Source: Frigoribacterium sp. SL97
Lineage (GTDB): Bacteria > Actinomycetota > Actinomycetes > Actinomycetales > Microbacteriaceae
Length of the DNA: 64,000 nucleotides
NCBI RefSeq assembly: GCF_026625765.1
Contig: NZ_CP113062.1
Location: forward strand, 2,046,001-2,110,000
Direction: 5' to 3'
In this document: one piece after another, positions 9,689 through 19,803 of the stretch
Numbering within the stretch: the first letter of the stretch is position 1
How the letters are laid out: every line of letters begins with the position of its first letter
The notes under the pieces: generated by a model
Database searches by the model: none
What the model was told of the DNA's origin: nothing
The model's input: the letters and a program-made list of their open reading frames with translations, nothing else
Position numbers and translations under genes: made by a program

Positions 9689-9956
9689 CGCCCAGCTTGG
9701 TCTCGTGGTCGAGCTGCGAACGGTGCTTGACCAGGAAGCACTCGACACAGGTGAACTCGTCGACCTGCGGGGGGAGGACGACGACGTCGAGGTCGAGGTC
9801 CGAGAGGTCCTGCCCGGCGAGCTCGAACGAGCCCGGGTTGTCGGCGTCGTCGTCGACGACGCCGGTCATCTTGTCGGGGACCCTCTCTTTGAGCCCCTCG
9901 ATCGACTCCGAGCCGTCGTCGTCGTTCTTGCGAGGTGCGTCGTAGTCGGTGGCCAT
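9663..9956 (-). CDS. DUF4193 family zinc-ribbon-like protein
   Basis: The 97-residue product begins MATDYDAPRKNDDD and is strongly acidic in its first two thirds. It carries CVEC and CREC pairs near its C-terminus, a likely four-cysteine zinc site. It is a widely conserved actinobacterial family of unknown function. The ATG at 9956 is preferred over one 6 bases upstream because it gives the conserved N-terminus and has GGATGGG just before it. Confidence 0.88.
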   Translation of the reverse strand: MATDYDAPRKNDDDGSESIEGLKERVPDKMTGVVDDDADNPGSFELAGQDLSDLDLDVVVLPPQVDEFTCVECFLVKHRSQLDHETKLGAICRECAA

Positions 9957-10154
9957 GCCCATCCAGTTCTTCGGTGATTCGTGTGCCCGATTCGGCGGGT
10001 GCAGTTTGCATCACTCGTTGTCGAATAGCAAACCAGTTCCCACGGCCTTTCAGCCGCCTCGGAAGAACTGACGGCACGCCCGTCGTATTCCCGTGAGAAC
10101 GGCCGCCGACGTGCGACTCTTGGCACCGGATCACGACGGTGAAAGGCGTGGAAA
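9957..10154. other. Divergent intergenic region between DUF4193 and sepH
   Basis: These 198 bases are visibly less GC-rich than the flanking genes and hold both outward promoters. A ribosome site (AAAGG, then GGAAA) precedes sepH. No clear operator or RNA structure was found. Confidence 0.5.
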
Positions 10155-11309
10155 ATGCAGGATCTCAGGGTCATCGGCGTCCAGAGCGGAGCTCTGCTCG
10201 TCGCCACCGACGCCGGTGGCGAGTACCGCCTTCCCGTCACCCACACCCTCCACTCCCAGCTGAGGGCGGCCAGCCCCGGCGACGCCCCGGTCGAACGGAA
10301 GGCACCGCCCCGTGAGATCCAGGCCCTGGTCCGGGCGGGCAAGACCCCTCAGCAGGTGTCCGACCTGACCGGCGCCGACCTCGACTACGTGCACCGGTTC
10401 GAAGGGCCGGTCCTCGCCGAGCGCGCCTTCGTGCTCGAAAGCGCCAGGGCCGTCCCGGTGTCCGTCGACGACGACGCGGCGTCCGGTGTTCAGGCGACCA
10501 CCTTCGGGGCCGTCATCGACGAGCGACTGGACGGTGCCGAGACCTCCCAGCGCGAATGGAGCGCCTACAAGGACGCCGAGCACGGCTGGGTGGTCCACCT
10601 GGCCTTCGTCACGCACGAGGTCGAGCGCGACGCGACGTGGCGCTTCGACCCGAAGAAGTCGGTCCTCGCCCCCCTCGGCGGCGACGCCCATCGCCTCTCG
10701 CAGCACGGCGAGGACGTCGGTCCACTCGTCCCTCGTCTCCGGGCCGTCTCCCGTGAGCCGCGCCACGACGACACCTCGGGCCGTTTCGACAGCGGCGCCT
10801 TCCTGGTCGAGCAGGCCGACGCGGTCGAACTGCCGGCCGAGACCGCGACCGACCGGTTGCGTCCCGGCGTCCGCAGCACCGCCTCCTTCGCCGCCGCCAA
10901 CCGGGCACCCGACGACGAGAGCGGGCACGACCAGACCGCGGACCTCCTCGAGGCGCTGAGACGCCGACGCGGAGAACGCGAGGCCGCCCGGTTCTCCGAC
11001 GACGACGGGCGCCCGGACCACCAGGCCACCGGGGCGATCCGCGTGATCGACGTCCCCCTGGACGACTTCGACCTGCCCGAAGGGGCCACCAAACCCACAC
11101 CCGTGCTGCCCGACCGGTCGACCCGAGGTGACGCCCCGGCGGGCGACGCACCGGTCCAGCCCACGGGCATCCGGGGCAGCCGGGGACGCGCTGGCCGACG
11201 CGAGATGCCCAGCGCGGCCCAGTCGACCAAGAAGGCGCGGGGGCGCACCTCGATGCCGAGCTGGGACGAGATCGTCTTCGGAGCGCGTACGGACGACGAC
11301 CCCGCCTGA
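10155..11309 (+). CDS. sepH: Septation protein SepH (DUF3071)
   Basis: SepH is an actinobacterial regulator of cell division that binds FtsZ and promotes its assembly at division sites. The 384-residue protein starts with the conserved MQDLRVIGVQSGALLV. A helix-turn-helix-like region lies at about residues 50-95 (PREIQALVRAGKTPQQVSDL), then a long variable linker. It ends with the conserved tail motif MPSWDEIVFGARTD. It is monocistronic and convergent with the next gene. Confidence 0.93.
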   Translation: MQDLRVIGVQSGALLVATDAGGEYRLPVTHTLHSQLRAASPGDAPVERKAPPREIQALVRAGKTPQQVSDLTGADLDYVHRFEGPVLAERAFVLESARAVPVSVDDDAASGVQATTFGAVIDERLDGAETSQREWSAYKDAEHGWVVHLAFVTHEVERDATWRFDPKKSVLAPLGGDAHRLSQHGEDVGPLVPRLRAVSREPRHDDTSGRFDSGAFLVEQADAVELPAETATDRLRPGVRSTASFAAANRAPDDESGHDQTADLLEALRRRRGEREAARFSDDDGRPDHQATGAIRVIDVPLDDFDLPEGATKPTPVLPDRSTRGDAPAGDAPVQPTGIRGSRGRAGRREMPSAAQSTKKARGRTSMPSWDEIVFGARTDDDPA

Positions 11310-11337
11310 CCCTCCTGGCCCGCCCCGGCGGCCACGA

Positions 11338-12468
11338 TCACCGCCGGTAGGCGCCGAACGTCCTCAAGGGCACGAGCGTCTCGTCGTCGGACCACGATCC
11401 GTGGTGACCGACCATGGTTCCCGGAGCACCACCGCGATCTCGTCCGTCGTAGTAGGCGACGCCCCGCCGGGCGGCGACGATCACGTCGCCGATGCGGGGC
11501 AGGACCGCCGGGTCCACGGCCCCGAACCAACCGGCGTCGACGGCCTCCGACCGGGACAACACCCAGGCTCGGTCGCCTTCGGCTGCTCGCCACGCGTCGA
11601 GCACCGCATCCCGGCGGCCCTCGTCGGCATCGGGCTCGAGGTGCAGTTGCAGGCAGCGGGGCTCCCCCGCCACGTGCCTCACCCCGTCGACCAGGGCGGG
11701 CATGCCCCCGAAGACGATGCGCCTCCGTTCGGCCACGTCGACGATGCCGTGGTCGGCCGTGACGATCACCCCGACGTCGGGCGCGACCGAGGCCTCCAGC
11801 CTCCGGACCTCGCCGTCGACGCCTTCGAGGGCATCGATCCATTCGTCCGATTCCCAGCCGGCACGGTGAGCGATCATGTCGAGCTCGGGGACGTAGAGGT
11901 ACACCAAGGAGGCGCGGGTCGAGTCGACGAGCATCGCCGCGGTCGCGAAGCGGTCGGCCACGCTCTCCGCCACGTCGTAGGTGGCGCCCCGGAGGATGGC
12001 CTCGGTCAGGCCGGACGATCGGTAGCGCTTGGGGCCGACGGCGTGGGACTCCACGTCGGTGGCCGTCTCGAACAGCGTGGGACGCCGCTGCCACTCGTCG
12101 GGCCGCATGCGATCGTCCCACCCCGAGAGCTGCTTCACCACTCGATCGTTCTCGGGGTCGAGGGCCGAGTAGCCGACGAGGCCGTGCTCGCCGGGGAGCA
12201 CCCCGGTCGTCAGCGTCGTGAGCGCCGCGGCGGTGGTCGTGGGCCACCCGGACCACAGGCTGCCCTTCACCCCCGACAACGTCCGGGCGTGGCCCCGACG
12301 GGCGCCGAGGGCCGCCTGGCCGAGACCGTCCACCAGGACGACCACCGCGGCCCGCGCGGCGGGCAGGCGGAGCGCGTTCGGCTCGCCCCGCAGGGACGCG
12401 AGACTCGAGGGCACCACGTCGGCCAGGCTCACGGCCCCTCTGGGGCGCGCCGGTACGATGGAGGACAC
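11338..12468 (-). CDS. Alkaline phosphatase superfamily protein (nucleotide pyrophosphatase/phosphodiesterase-like)
   Basis: The 376-residue protein has the metal-hydrolase signatures of the family. [10 protein letters not shown] supplies the first metal-binding Asp, [15 protein letters not shown] the nucleophilic Thr, and [11 protein letters not shown] and GHHGSW further metal ligands. It probably hydrolyses a phosphodiester or phosphomonoester; the substrate is unknown. No signal peptide is evident. The GTG start at 12468 is chosen because the open frame upstream runs into the divergent parC leader and has no family similarity. An exact dispersed motif copy lies inside it at 11907-11917. 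Confidence 0.85.
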   Translation of the reverse strand: MSSIVPARPRGAVSLADVVPSSLASLRGEPNALRLPAARAAVVVLVDGLGQAALGARRGHARTLSGVKGSLWSGWPTTTAAALTTLTTGVLPGEHGLVGYSALDPENDRVVKQLSGWDDRMRPDEWQRRPTLFETATDVESHAVGPKRYRSSGLTEAILRGATYDVAESVADRFATAAMLVDSTRASLVYLYVPELDMIAHRAGWESDEWIDALEGVDGEVRRLEASVAPDVGVIVTADHGIVDVAERRRIVFGGMPALVDGVRHVAGEPRCLQLHLEPDADEGRRDAVLDAWRAAEGDRAWVLSRSEAVDAGWFGAVDPAVLPRIGDVIVAARRGVAYYDGRDRGGAPGTMVGHHGSWSDDETLVPLRTFGAYRR

Positions 12469-12529
12469 CGGCCCCAGTCTGGCACAGCGACGATCGGGTG
12501 CCCCGTCCACCCCGATCCGTGAGAAGTGC

Positions 12530-15043
12530 ATGACCACCACCGAGAACACGAGCAGCTCCGACCACGGCGAACGCATCGAGGACATCGACGTCTCGCTCGA
12601 GATGCAGGGGTCGTTCCTCGAGTACGCGTACTCGGTCATCTACTCCCGAGCGCTGCCCGACGCCCGGGACGGCCTCAAGCCCGTCCAGCGTCGCATCCTC
12701 TACCAGATGTCCGAGATGGGCCTCCGGCCCGACCGGGGCCACGTCAAGAGCGCGCGCGTCGTCGGTGAGGTCATGGGCAAGCTCCACCCGCACGGCGACA
12801 CCGCGATCTACGACGCCATGGTCCGTCAGGCGCAGCCCTTCACCATGCGGGTGCCGCTCATCGACGGGCACGGCAACTTCGGCTCGCTCGACGACGGGCC
12901 GGCCGCACCGCGGTACACCGAGGCCCGTCTCGCCGAGGCGTCGCTGGCCATGACCCAGGGACTCGGCGAGGACGTCGTCGACTTCGTCCCCAACTACGAC
13001 AACCAGTTGATGCAGCCCGAGGTGCTTCCGGCAGCCTTCCCGAACCTGCTCGTGAACGGTGCGAGCGGCATCGCGGTGGGCATGGCGACCAACATGGCGC
13101 CCCACAACCTCGTCGAGGTCGTCGGTGCCGCCCGGCACCTGATCGACCACCCCGACGCCAGCCTGGACGACCTGATGGCGTTCGTGCCGGGTCCCGACCT
13201 GCCGACCGGCGGCACGATCGCCGGGCTGGCCGGGGTCCGCGACGCCTACGCCACGGGTCGAGGCAGCTTCAAGACCCGGGCGCGGGTCGGCGTCGAGAGC
13301 ATCACCGCACGGAAGAACGGTCTCGTGGTCACCGAGCTGCCGTACCTCGTGGGGCCCGAGAAGGTGATCGAGAAGATCAAGGACGGGGTGCAGGCGAAGA
13401 AGCTCACCGGCATCACGGACGTCACCGACCTGACCGACCACAAGCACGGTCTCCGTCTCGTGATCGGCATCAAGACGGGTTTCAGCCCCGAGGCGGTCCT
13501 CGAGCAGCTCTATCGCTACACCCCGCTCGAAGACGGCTTCAGCATCAACAACGTCGCCCTGGTCGAGGGGCAGCCGCGGACCCTCGGCCTGAAGGAGATG
13601 CTCGAGGTCTACGTCGCGCACCGCCTCTCGGTCGTCACACGTCGCAGCCGCTACCGGCTGGCCAAGAAAGAGGACCGCCTCCATCTCGTCGAGGGCCTCC
13701 TCGTCGCCATCGTCGACATCGACGAGGTCATCCAGGTGATCCGGACGAGCGACGACACGCCTGCCGCCCGGGCACGCCTGCGCGAGGTCTTCGACCTCAG
13801 CGAGATCCAGGCCGAGTACATCCTCGACCTGCAGCTGCGCCGACTCACCAAGTTCAGCCGCATCGAACTCGAAGCCGAGCGCGACGAGCTGCTCGCGGCC
13901 ATCGCCGACCTCAAGGACCTCCTGGCCGACCCCGCCCGCCTCCGGGCCCTCGTCTCGAGCGAACTCGCCGACATCGCCGAGCAGTTCGGCACGCCGCGTC
14001 GGACCCTGCTCACGGAGGCCAAGGCGAGCGTCGCGACGACCGGTCGCGGCAGCAGGTCGGCACCGGTGCTCGAGATCGCCGACACCCCGACCCGGGTGTT
14101 CCTCTCGACGACGGGCCGCGTCCTGCGGGTGGACCACCTCGACCCCGACTCCGCGGCCCCCACTCCCCCGACCCGGCGCACGAAGCACGACGCCGTCCTC
14201 TCGTCGATCGACACGACGACGCGGACCGAGATCGGCGCCGTGACGAACCTCGGCCGCCTCGTCCGGTTCACCCCCGTCGACCTCCCGTCCGTGCCGCCCA
14301 CGTCCGTCCAGCTGGGTGCGGGGGTGCCCATCCGGGACTACATCGGCGTGGTCGACAAGAAGGAGCGCGTGCTCGGGCTCGTCTCGCTGACCGCCGACCG
14401 GAGCATCGCGCTCGGCACGGCCCGCGGGGTCGTCAAACGGGTCGCGACCGGCCAGTACCCCGCCCGACCCGACTTCCCGGTCATCACCCTGAAGAAGGGC
14501 GACCAGGTCGTCGGCGTCGCCCAAGGGGTCGACGAGGACGAACTCGTCTTCGTCACGTCCGCCACGCAGTTGCTCCGGTTCACCGCCTCCGCGGTCAGAC
14601 CGCAGGGGCCCGCGGGCGGCGGGGTGGCCGGCATCAACCTTCCGGACGACGCGACCGTGATCTTCTTCGGTGCCGTGCCCGCGGGCCGCGAGGCCGTCGT
14701 CGCGACGGTCTCGTCGAGCAGCTCGACGATCGCCGGCACCGACCCCGGACGTGCCAAGCTCAGCGCGTTCGACGAGTACCCGGGCAAGGGGCGTGCCACG
14801 GGCGGCGTCCGGTCCCATTCGTTGCTGAAGGGCGAGGACGCCCTGTCGCTGGCCTGGGTCGGCCCGGCTCCCGCTCAGGCGGTCGGGCCGGACGGTTCGG
14901 TCCGCACTCTGCCCGCCGAGCTCTCACGCCGTGACGGATCGGGCACGCCCCTGGACGCGCCCGTGGGCTCGGTCGGCGCCTCGGTGGCACACATCGCCGA
15001 TTCGGCCACCGGCCTCGAGGCAGGTGCCGAACCGGACGAGTGA
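12530..15043 (+). CDS. parC: DNA topoisomerase IV subunit A
   Basis: This 837-residue type IIA topoisomerase subunit breaks and rejoins DNA. The catalytic tyrosine is Tyr129 in [10 protein letters not shown], preceded by the quinolone-region sequence [13 protein letters not shown] coiled-coil gate and a C-terminal beta-pinwheel follow. The pinwheel lacks the canonical GyrA box QRRGGKG and instead has a GKGRATGGV motif near the end. Together with the adjacent convergent parE-like gene, this favours topoisomerase IV over gyrase. The gyrase pair is normally near dnaA, which is not in this window. Confidence 0.9.
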   Translation: MTTTENTSSSDHGERIEDIDVSLEMQGSFLEYAYSVIYSRALPDARDGLKPVQRRILYQMSEMGLRPDRGHVKSARVVGEVMGKLHPHGDTAIYDAMVRQAQPFTMRVPLIDGHGNFGSLDDGPAAPRYTEARLAEASLAMTQGLGEDVVDFVPNYDNQLMQPEVLPAAFPNLLVNGASGIAVGMATNMAPHNLVEVVGAARHLIDHPDASLDDLMAFVPGPDLPTGGTIAGLAGVRDAYATGRGSFKTRARVGVESITARKNGLVVTELPYLVGPEKVIEKIKDGVQAKKLTGITDVTDLTDHKHGLRLVIGIKTGFSPEAVLEQLYRYTPLEDGFSINNVALVEGQPRTLGLKEMLEVYVAHRLSVVTRRSRYRLAKKEDRLHLVEGLLVAIVDIDEVIQVIRTSDDTPAARARLREVFDLSEIQAEYILDLQLRRLTKFSRIELEAERDELLAAIADLKDLLADPARLRALVSSELADIAEQFGTPRRTLLTEAKASVATTGRGSRSAPVLEIADTPTRVFLSTTGRVLRVDHLDPDSAAPTPPTRRTKHDAVLSSIDTTTRTEIGAVTNLGRLVRFTPVDLPSVPPTSVQLGAGVPIRDYIGVVDKKERVLGLVSLTADRSIALGTARGVVKRVATGQYPARPDFPVITLKKGDQVVGVAQGVDEDELVFVTSATQLLRFTASAVRPQGPAGGGVAGINLPDDATVIFFGAVPAGREAVVATVSSSSSTIAGTDPGRAKLSAFDEYPGKGRATGGVRSHSLLKGEDALSLAWVGPAPAQAVGPDGSVRTLPAELSRRDGSGTPLDAPVGSVGASVAHIADSATGLEAGAEPDE

Positions 15044-15123
15044 CCCCTCGACGGACCGACCGAGGCGGCGGCCTCGACGTCGAGACAGGGCGTCCTCGTT
15101 CTCGGTGACGGCCTGATCAGGAC
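15044..15123. other. Short region between convergent parC and parE
   Basis: These 80 bases hold small GC-rich inverted repeats (for example GAGGC/GCCTC) that may terminate both genes. No single strong hairpin stands out. Confidence 0.35.
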
Positions 15124-17238
15124 TCAGACGTCGATGCGGTCCCGGCTGAGACCGGCGCCGTCGATGATGAACTCCTTGCGAGGAGCCACGTCGTTGCCCA
15201 TCAGCAGTTCGAAGACGCGGGCGGCGTTCTCGGCGTCGTCGACCTTGACGCGCCGCAGCATGCGGTTCTGGCGTTCCATCGTCGTGGTGCGGAGCTGTTC
15301 GGCGTCCATCTCGCCGAGTCCCTTGTACCGCTGGATGGGGTCCTGGAACTTCTTGTTCGTGCGCTTGAGCCCTGCGAGGACACCGTGCAGCTCTTTCTCG
15401 GAGTACGTGTAGATCGTCTCGTTCGGCTTGCTGCCGGGGTGCATCACGACCACTCGGTGCAGAGGGGGGACGGCCGCGAAGACGCGACCGGCTTCGATCA
15501 TCGGTCTCATGTACCGAAAGAACAGCGTCAGCAGCAGCGTCCGGATGTGGGCACCGTCCACGTCGGCGTCGCTCATGATGATGACCTTGCCGTAGCGGGC
15601 CGCCTCGAGATCGAAGGACCGTCCGGACCCGGCTCCCAGCACCTGGATGATGGAGGCGCACTCGAGGTTCGAGAGCATGTCGCTGACCGAGGCCTTCTGC
15701 ACGTTCAGGATCTTGCCGCGGATGGGCAGGAGTGCCTGGAACTCGCTGTTCCGGGCGACCTTGGCCGTGCCCAGCGCGGAGTCCCCTTCGACGATGAACA
15801 GCTCGCTGTTCGCCACGTCGTTCGACCGGCAGTCGACCAGTTTGGCCGGCAGGGTCGAGTTCTCCAGGGCGTTCTTGCGACGCTGGGTCTCTTTGTGCGC
15901 CCGTGCGGCGATGCGGGTCTTCATCTCGGCGACGACCTTGTCGAGCACGAGGGCGGTCTGCGCCTTGTCTTCTCGCCGGGTCGACGTGAACAACGCGCCC
16001 AACTCGTTCGCCACGACGTTCGCGACGATCGCGCGGACGGCCGGTGTGCCCAGGATCTCTTTCGTCTGGCCCTCGAATTGCGGCTCGGGCAGGCGCACCG
16101 TCAGGACCGCCGTCAGACCGGCCAGGACGTCGTCCTTCTCGATCTTGTCGGTGCCCACCTTGAGGCGACGGGCGTTGGCCTCGACCTGCTGCCGCACGAA
16201 CTTGAGCAGCCCGGCCTCGAAACCGGTCTGGTGCGATCCGCCCTTCGGCGTCGCGATGATGTTGACGTAGCTGCGGAAGACCGTCTCGTACCCCCCGCCC
16301 CAGCGCAGGGCGATGTCGACGTCGCACTGGCGTTCGAGTTCGGTGGCGATCATGGCACCACCGTCGGTGAGCACGGGTACCGTCTCGGTGTAGGTGCCCG
16401 ACCCGGTCAGACGCCACGTGTCGGTCACGGCGGTGTCGGGAGCGAGGAACTCGACGTATTCGCTGATGCCTCCGTCGAAGCGGAAGGTGCTCTCGAGGGG
16501 GAAGCCGCCGTCCGTGAGCGAACCCACGCGTTCGTCGCGCAGGGTCAACGTCAGCCCCGGGATGAGGAAGGCCGTCTGCCGGGCCCTGGCCGACAGCTCA
16601 TCCGTCTGGAACGAGGCCCCTCGGGTGAAGATCTGGCGATCGGCCCAGTAACGCACCCGGGTGCCGGTGACGCCACGCTTGGTCTTGCCCACTTCTCGGA
16701 GCACGCTGCCGGACACGAAGGGGGTGAACGGTGAATCGGGGGTGGGTTCGTCGACGTCCTCGAAGGTGCCGGGTTCACCGCGTCGGAACGACATGGCGTA
16801 CGTCTTGCCGCCCCGGTCGACCTCGACGTCGAGCCTCTCGGACAGTGCGTTGACGACGGAGGCACCGACGCCGTGGAGGCCGCCGGACGACGTGTAGGAC
16901 CCGCCGCCGAACTTCCCGCCGGCGTGGAGCTTCGTGAACACGACCTCGACACCGCTCAGACCCGTCTTGGGTTCGATGTCGACGGGCACCCCGCGTCCGC
17001 TGTCGCGGACCTCGACGCTGTCGTCGGGGTGCAGAACGACGTCGATGGTGTCGCCGTGCCCGCCCAGCGCCTCGTCGACCGAGTTGTCGATGATCTCCCA
17101 CAGACAGTGCATCAGGCCCCGGGAGTCGGTCGACCCGATGTACATGCCGGGGCGTTTGCGCACGGCCTCGAGGCCTTCGAGCACCGAGAGGTGCCGGGCC
17201 GAGTAGTCGGAGGCGGGGGCGGACGAGGTGGGGGGCAT
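15124..17238 (-). CDS. parE: DNA topoisomerase IV subunit B
   Basis: The 704-residue ATPase subunit of topoisomerase IV has a GHKL ATP site, with VLEGLEAVRKRPGMYIG and WEIIDNSVDEALGG (Glu48, Asn52) and a glycine-rich lid SGGLHGVGASVVNALS. The TOPRIM domain has FIVEGDSALG and MSDADVDGAHI, and there is a C-terminal ParE/GyrB domain. AGGAGAACA precedes the ATG. A TAGGCT -10 candidate lies at 17306-17311. It pairs with the neighbouring convergent parC. Confidence 0.93.
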   Translation of the reverse strand: MPPTSSAPASDYSARHLSVLEGLEAVRKRPGMYIGSTDSRGLMHCLWEIIDNSVDEALGGHGDTIDVVLHPDDSVEVRDSGRGVPVDIEPKTGLSGVEVVFTKLHAGGKFGGGSYTSSGGLHGVGASVVNALSERLDVEVDRGGKTYAMSFRRGEPGTFEDVDEPTPDSPFTPFVSGSVLREVGKTKRGVTGTRVRYWADRQIFTRGASFQTDELSARARQTAFLIPGLTLTLRDERVGSLTDGGFPLESTFRFDGGISEYVEFLAPDTAVTDTWRLTGSGTYTETVPVLTDGGAMIATELERQCDVDIALRWGGGYETVFRSYVNIIATPKGGSHQTGFEAGLLKFVRQQVEANARRLKVGTDKIEKDDVLAGLTAVLTVRLPEPQFEGQTKEILGTPAVRAIVANVVANELGALFTSTRREDKAQTALVLDKVVAEMKTRIAARAHKETQRRKNALENSTLPAKLVDCRSNDVANSELFIVEGDSALGTAKVARNSEFQALLPIRGKILNVQKASVSDMLSNLECASIIQVLGAGSGRSFDLEAARYGKVIIMSDADVDGAHIRTLLLTLFFRYMRPMIEAGRVFAAVPPLHRVVVMHPGSKPNETIYTYSEKELHGVLAGLKRTNKKFQDPIQRYKGLGEMDAEQLRTTTMERQNRMLRRVKVDDAENAARVFELLMGNDVAPRKEFIIDGAGLSRDRIDV

Positions 17239-17305
17239 TGTTCTCCTGAGGGGCCCGCCGCCATCTCTCGACGACGGGAATGCGGGGAGGCGGTGACCGC
17301 GTTAC

Positions 17306-17311
17306 AGCCTA
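17306..17311 (-). promoter_or_regulatory. Candidate -10 element of parE
   Basis: The minus strand reads TAGGCT about 70 bases before the parE ATG, in an otherwise featureless 224-base divergent gap. No clear -35 is seen. Confidence 0.4.
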
Positions 17312-17462
17312 CCGAGGGCCGCCGACACGGCAGTCCCGACACTCGACCGGCCCCTCGCCGCTACGCGATGAGCGAAATCCGGTGCCGATGGCACGCGATA
17401 CCGACGTCGGCGTGTTTTGATGAGTGTCTCACCCACCGCACCACCGTCAGGAGGAGCATCAC

Positions 17463-17690
17463 ATGACTCAGATGGCCACCGACCAGACCGCCGTCGACGA
17501 GCTCGGCTCCCGTTACCAGTTGAGCGCCGCGGACCGCTGCGACAGCTGCGGAGCCCAGGCCTACATCCGCGCGACCATGGCCACCGGCGAACTGCTCTTC
17601 TGCGCCCACCACGGCGCGAAGTTCAAGGAGAAGCTGCAGCCCACCGCCATCGAGTGGCTCGACGAGAGTTCGAAGCTCCTCGCCCACTGA
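17463..17690 (+). CDS. Small zinc-ribbon-like protein (DUF7455-type)
   Basis: The 75-residue protein has a CDSCGAQAYIR motif and a later FCAHHG, giving Cys/His ligands for one metal ion. This family is common in actinobacteria next to rpoD and topoisomerase genes and has no known function. The ATG at 17463 follows a good AGGAGG ribosome site at 17449-17454. The longer open frame starting 39 bases earlier would ignore it. Confidence 0.82.
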   Translation: MTQMATDQTAVDELGSRYQLSAADRCDSCGAQAYIRATMATGELLFCAHHGAKFKEKLQPTAIEWLDESSKLLAH

Positions 17691-17730
17691 GACGCCGCGC
17701 CTCCCCGGACCACAGCCCGGGCCGGCGGTA

Positions 17731-17771
17731 CGACGAAGGCCCCGCATCCGATCGATGCGGGGCCTTCGTCG
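17731..17771. terminator. Strong bidirectional terminator
   Basis: An 18-base-pair perfect stem (17731-17748 with 17754-17771) closes a 5-base loop between the small zinc-ribbon gene and the convergent gatD-like gene. Confidence 0.9.
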
Positions 17772-17790
17772 TGTCTGCGGACCGACGTCG

Positions 17791-18543
17791 TCACATGGCC
17801 TTGAACGAACGCTCGAGGTTGTCGGCGATGACCTTCTGCGACGCGGCGGCGTACTCGTCGAGCTTCGCGTGCCCGGGGCCTGCCGAGTAGGAGATCATCC
17901 GGCGGCTCAGGGCGACGCGGAGCACCCGGTCGGTGAGGGCGGGGTTGAGCGGCAGGACCGGGCCCTTCAGCTGCGTGCCGAAGGAGACCCCGCGTCGGAC
18001 GCCCTCGCGCCCGTCACCGTTCCCGCCTCCGTGGACGACGGTCCCGAAGGGCTCCGCGTCCACGCCGAGTTCGAGATGCGCGGCATGATCCTCGAAACCG
18101 AAGAGGGTGACCTCGTCGCCCTGGTAGTCGGTCGTCACCTGCAGGTAGTTCGTCCGTCGCGGAGCCCCGCGGCGGACCACGGCGTCGAAGAAACCGACTC
18201 CCTCGACCGTCGCCCCGTCGACGTCCTCGACGCCCCGACTGAGGAGCTCGAGACCGCCCCCCACCGCCACGACCGGCACCCCGGACGCCGCGAACGACTT
18301 GAGCGTCGGCGCGAGGCGGCGAGCGTCGGCGGCGACGGCTCGCACGCCGGACAGGGGGCCGTGCCCCACGACGACCACGTCGGCGACGGTCGGCACGTCG
18401 TCGCCCACGCGGTACTCGAGCACGCGGCTGTCGATCCCGGCCCGGTTCGCGCGCACCGAGAGCGACGTCACGTTGCCCCGATCGCCGCTCACGCCGAGCT
18501 CTTCCGGGTAGAGGTGGACGATTCGGAGGACGTCGTCGCTCAC
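17791..18543 (-). CDS. GatD-like glutamine amidotransferase-fold subunit lacking catalytic residues
   Basis: The 250-residue protein aligns over its length with GatD, the glutaminase half of the MurT-GatD enzyme that amidates D-Glu of lipid II. The position of the catalytic Cys is Gly95 (PVVAVGGGLELL, normally with Cys before the Gly pair). The catalytic His is replaced by Lys193 in GTQLKGPVLPLNP (normally LHGP). The DNA was read directly and both changes are unambiguous. It therefore cannot be a normal glutaminase. The GTG start overlaps the murT-like stop by four bases. The rest of the fold, including RRTNYLQ, is intact, so a structural or altered role is likely. Confidence 0.85.
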   Translation of the reverse strand: MSDDVLRIVHLYPEELGVSGDRGNVTSLSVRANRAGIDSRVLEYRVGDDVPTVADVVVVGHGPLSGVRAVAADARRLAPTLKSFAASGVPVVAVGGGLELLSRGVEDVDGATVEGVGFFDAVVRRGAPRRTNYLQVTTDYQGDEVTLFGFEDHAAHLELGVDAEPFGTVVHGGGNGDGREGVRRGVSFGTQLKGPVLPLNPALTDRVLRVALSRRMISYSAGPGHAKLDEYAAASQKVIADNLERSFKAM

Positions 18544-19799
18544 GCGGTCTTCTCCAGGTCGGGGTGGCCGAGGATGCGACGGGCCAGCATCATCTGCTCG
18601 TAGTTCGTCACGAAGTGCTTCGTCTTGTCGCTCGGGGACGGAAGGGCTCGCATCAGACGGATGGCCTTCGAGATGTCTTCTTCGATCACGTGGACCGGGA
18701 TGCCCTCGTGCTCGAGCCTCAAGGCCAACTGCCAGGCCTTCGCGCCGGCGAGGACGTCGACGTGGTCGAGGTGCGAGAAATCGATGTCGTAGATCCACGA
18801 GATGTCGGGCGTGCCCTCGTCGATGGCCAACATGACCTGCTCGACGCCCTGCGGGAGTGCGTCGAGGTTCATCTGGAGGCTCGCCGCGTTCTTGAACATG
18901 ATGAACTCGGCTTCGTCGGCGCCGAGGGACATGCGCTCACCACGGCCGTAGGCCGGCTTCATGCTCTCGAACGCCCGCCGGACGGCGGCCGGGTCGACCG
19001 GGTGCCCCAGGACGACCGAGGCCGTCTGGAGCGCCGCTGCCGCGTCGACCGCGTAGTGGAGACCACGGGCCGGCAGCCGGACGTCGATCGGAGTGCCCGA
19101 GACCGTGATGGTGGCACCGGTGCCCGTGAGTGCGGTCACCTCGGTCTCCGCGGTCAACGAGGAGTCGGCCTCACGCCTGAAGTCGTGCGCGTTCTGCAGG
19201 CCGTTGGGTGACGCGGAGACGACCTCGGAGGAAGCGCCGAACCGGGTCACCGTCTGGCGACCGACCGGCTGGTAGGGGCCGAGGTGCTGGTCGTCGCGGT
19301 TCGTGACGACCGCGACCGTCGCCTCGGCGGCGGTGTCGGTCATCATCGTGCCGACCCGCTCGGTCTCGAAGAACCGGTACAACTGGTCGACCTGCACGTT
19401 GAGCATGAGCACCGTGGAGGGGTGCAGGGACTTCGTCAACTCGACCGCGAAGGCCTCGTCGACCTCGATGACCCCGATGTCGTCACGGACGCGACCGAAG
19501 GGCGTCACCTCACGGAGGAAGGCCGACGCGATGCCCTGCGGGAGGTTGGCACCCGTGGGGTTCGTGAACACCTTCAACCCGTGGGCACGAAGCGTCTCGG
19601 TGAGCATCATCGTGGTCGTCGACTTGCCGTTCGACCCGAGCACGAACACGACGCCGCGATCGAACTGGGACGACACATGGGTGAGGAAGTCGGGCGCGAG
19701 CTTCAGGACCGTCTGCCCCGGGTACGCCGACCCGCCACCACGCAACCGGGCGACCGCCCGGACGAGACGGCCGGCCAGCACGGGGACCAGGTAACGCAC
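18540..19799 (-). CDS. MurT-like Mur ligase (divergent)
   Basis: The 419-residue protein has a Mur ligase ATP site GSNGKST (residues 55-61), a central domain, and the C-terminal DUF1727-type region with DISWIYDIDF (about 332-341) and TNYEQMML. Canonical MurT carries a four-cysteine zinc ribbon in the middle domain; this protein contains no cysteine anywhere. The motif usually reading KNPAG is KNAAS here. ATP-dependent acyl activation looks intact. The start is GTG, 4 bases after the rpoD stop, and the stop overlaps the GatD-like start, giving a tight rpoD-murT-gatD series. Confidence 0.85.
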   Translation of the reverse strand: MRYLVPVLAGRLVRAVARLRGGGSAYPGQTVLKLAPDFLTHVSSQFDRGVVFVLGSNGKSTTTMMLTETLRAHGLKVFTNPTGANLPQGIASAFLREVTPFGRVRDDIGVIEVDEAFAVELTKSLHPSTVLMLNVQVDQLYRFFETERVGTMMTDTAAEATVAVVTNRDDQHLGPYQPVGRQTVTRFGASSEVVSASPNGLQNAHDFRREADSSLTAETEVTALTGTGATITVSGTPIDVRLPARGLHYAVDAAAALQTASVVLGHPVDPAAVRRAFESMKPAYGRGERMSLGADEAEFIMFKNAASLQMNLDALPQGVEQVMLAIDEGTPDISWIYDIDFSHLDHVDVLAGAKAWQLALRLEHEGIPVHVIEEDISKAIRLMRALPSPSDKTKHFVTNYEQMMLARRILGHPDLEKTA

Positions 19800-19803
19800 G
19801 GGC

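Noticed and set aside
8732..9748. A 338-residue version of dut starting far upstream
   Set aside because: The upstream part overlaps the divergent DUF3093 gene and lacks similarity; the leaderless GTG at 9193 gives the normal dUTPase length.
10565..14818. A 1417-codon minus-strand open frame across sepH, the phosphatase and parC
   Set aside because: The real genes on both strands have family motifs; this frame has none and is a GC-driven shadow.
12530..17238. Assignment of the topoisomerase pair as DNA gyrase
   Set aside because: The A subunit lacks the canonical GyrA box and the genes are convergent and away from dnaA; topoisomerase IV fits better.
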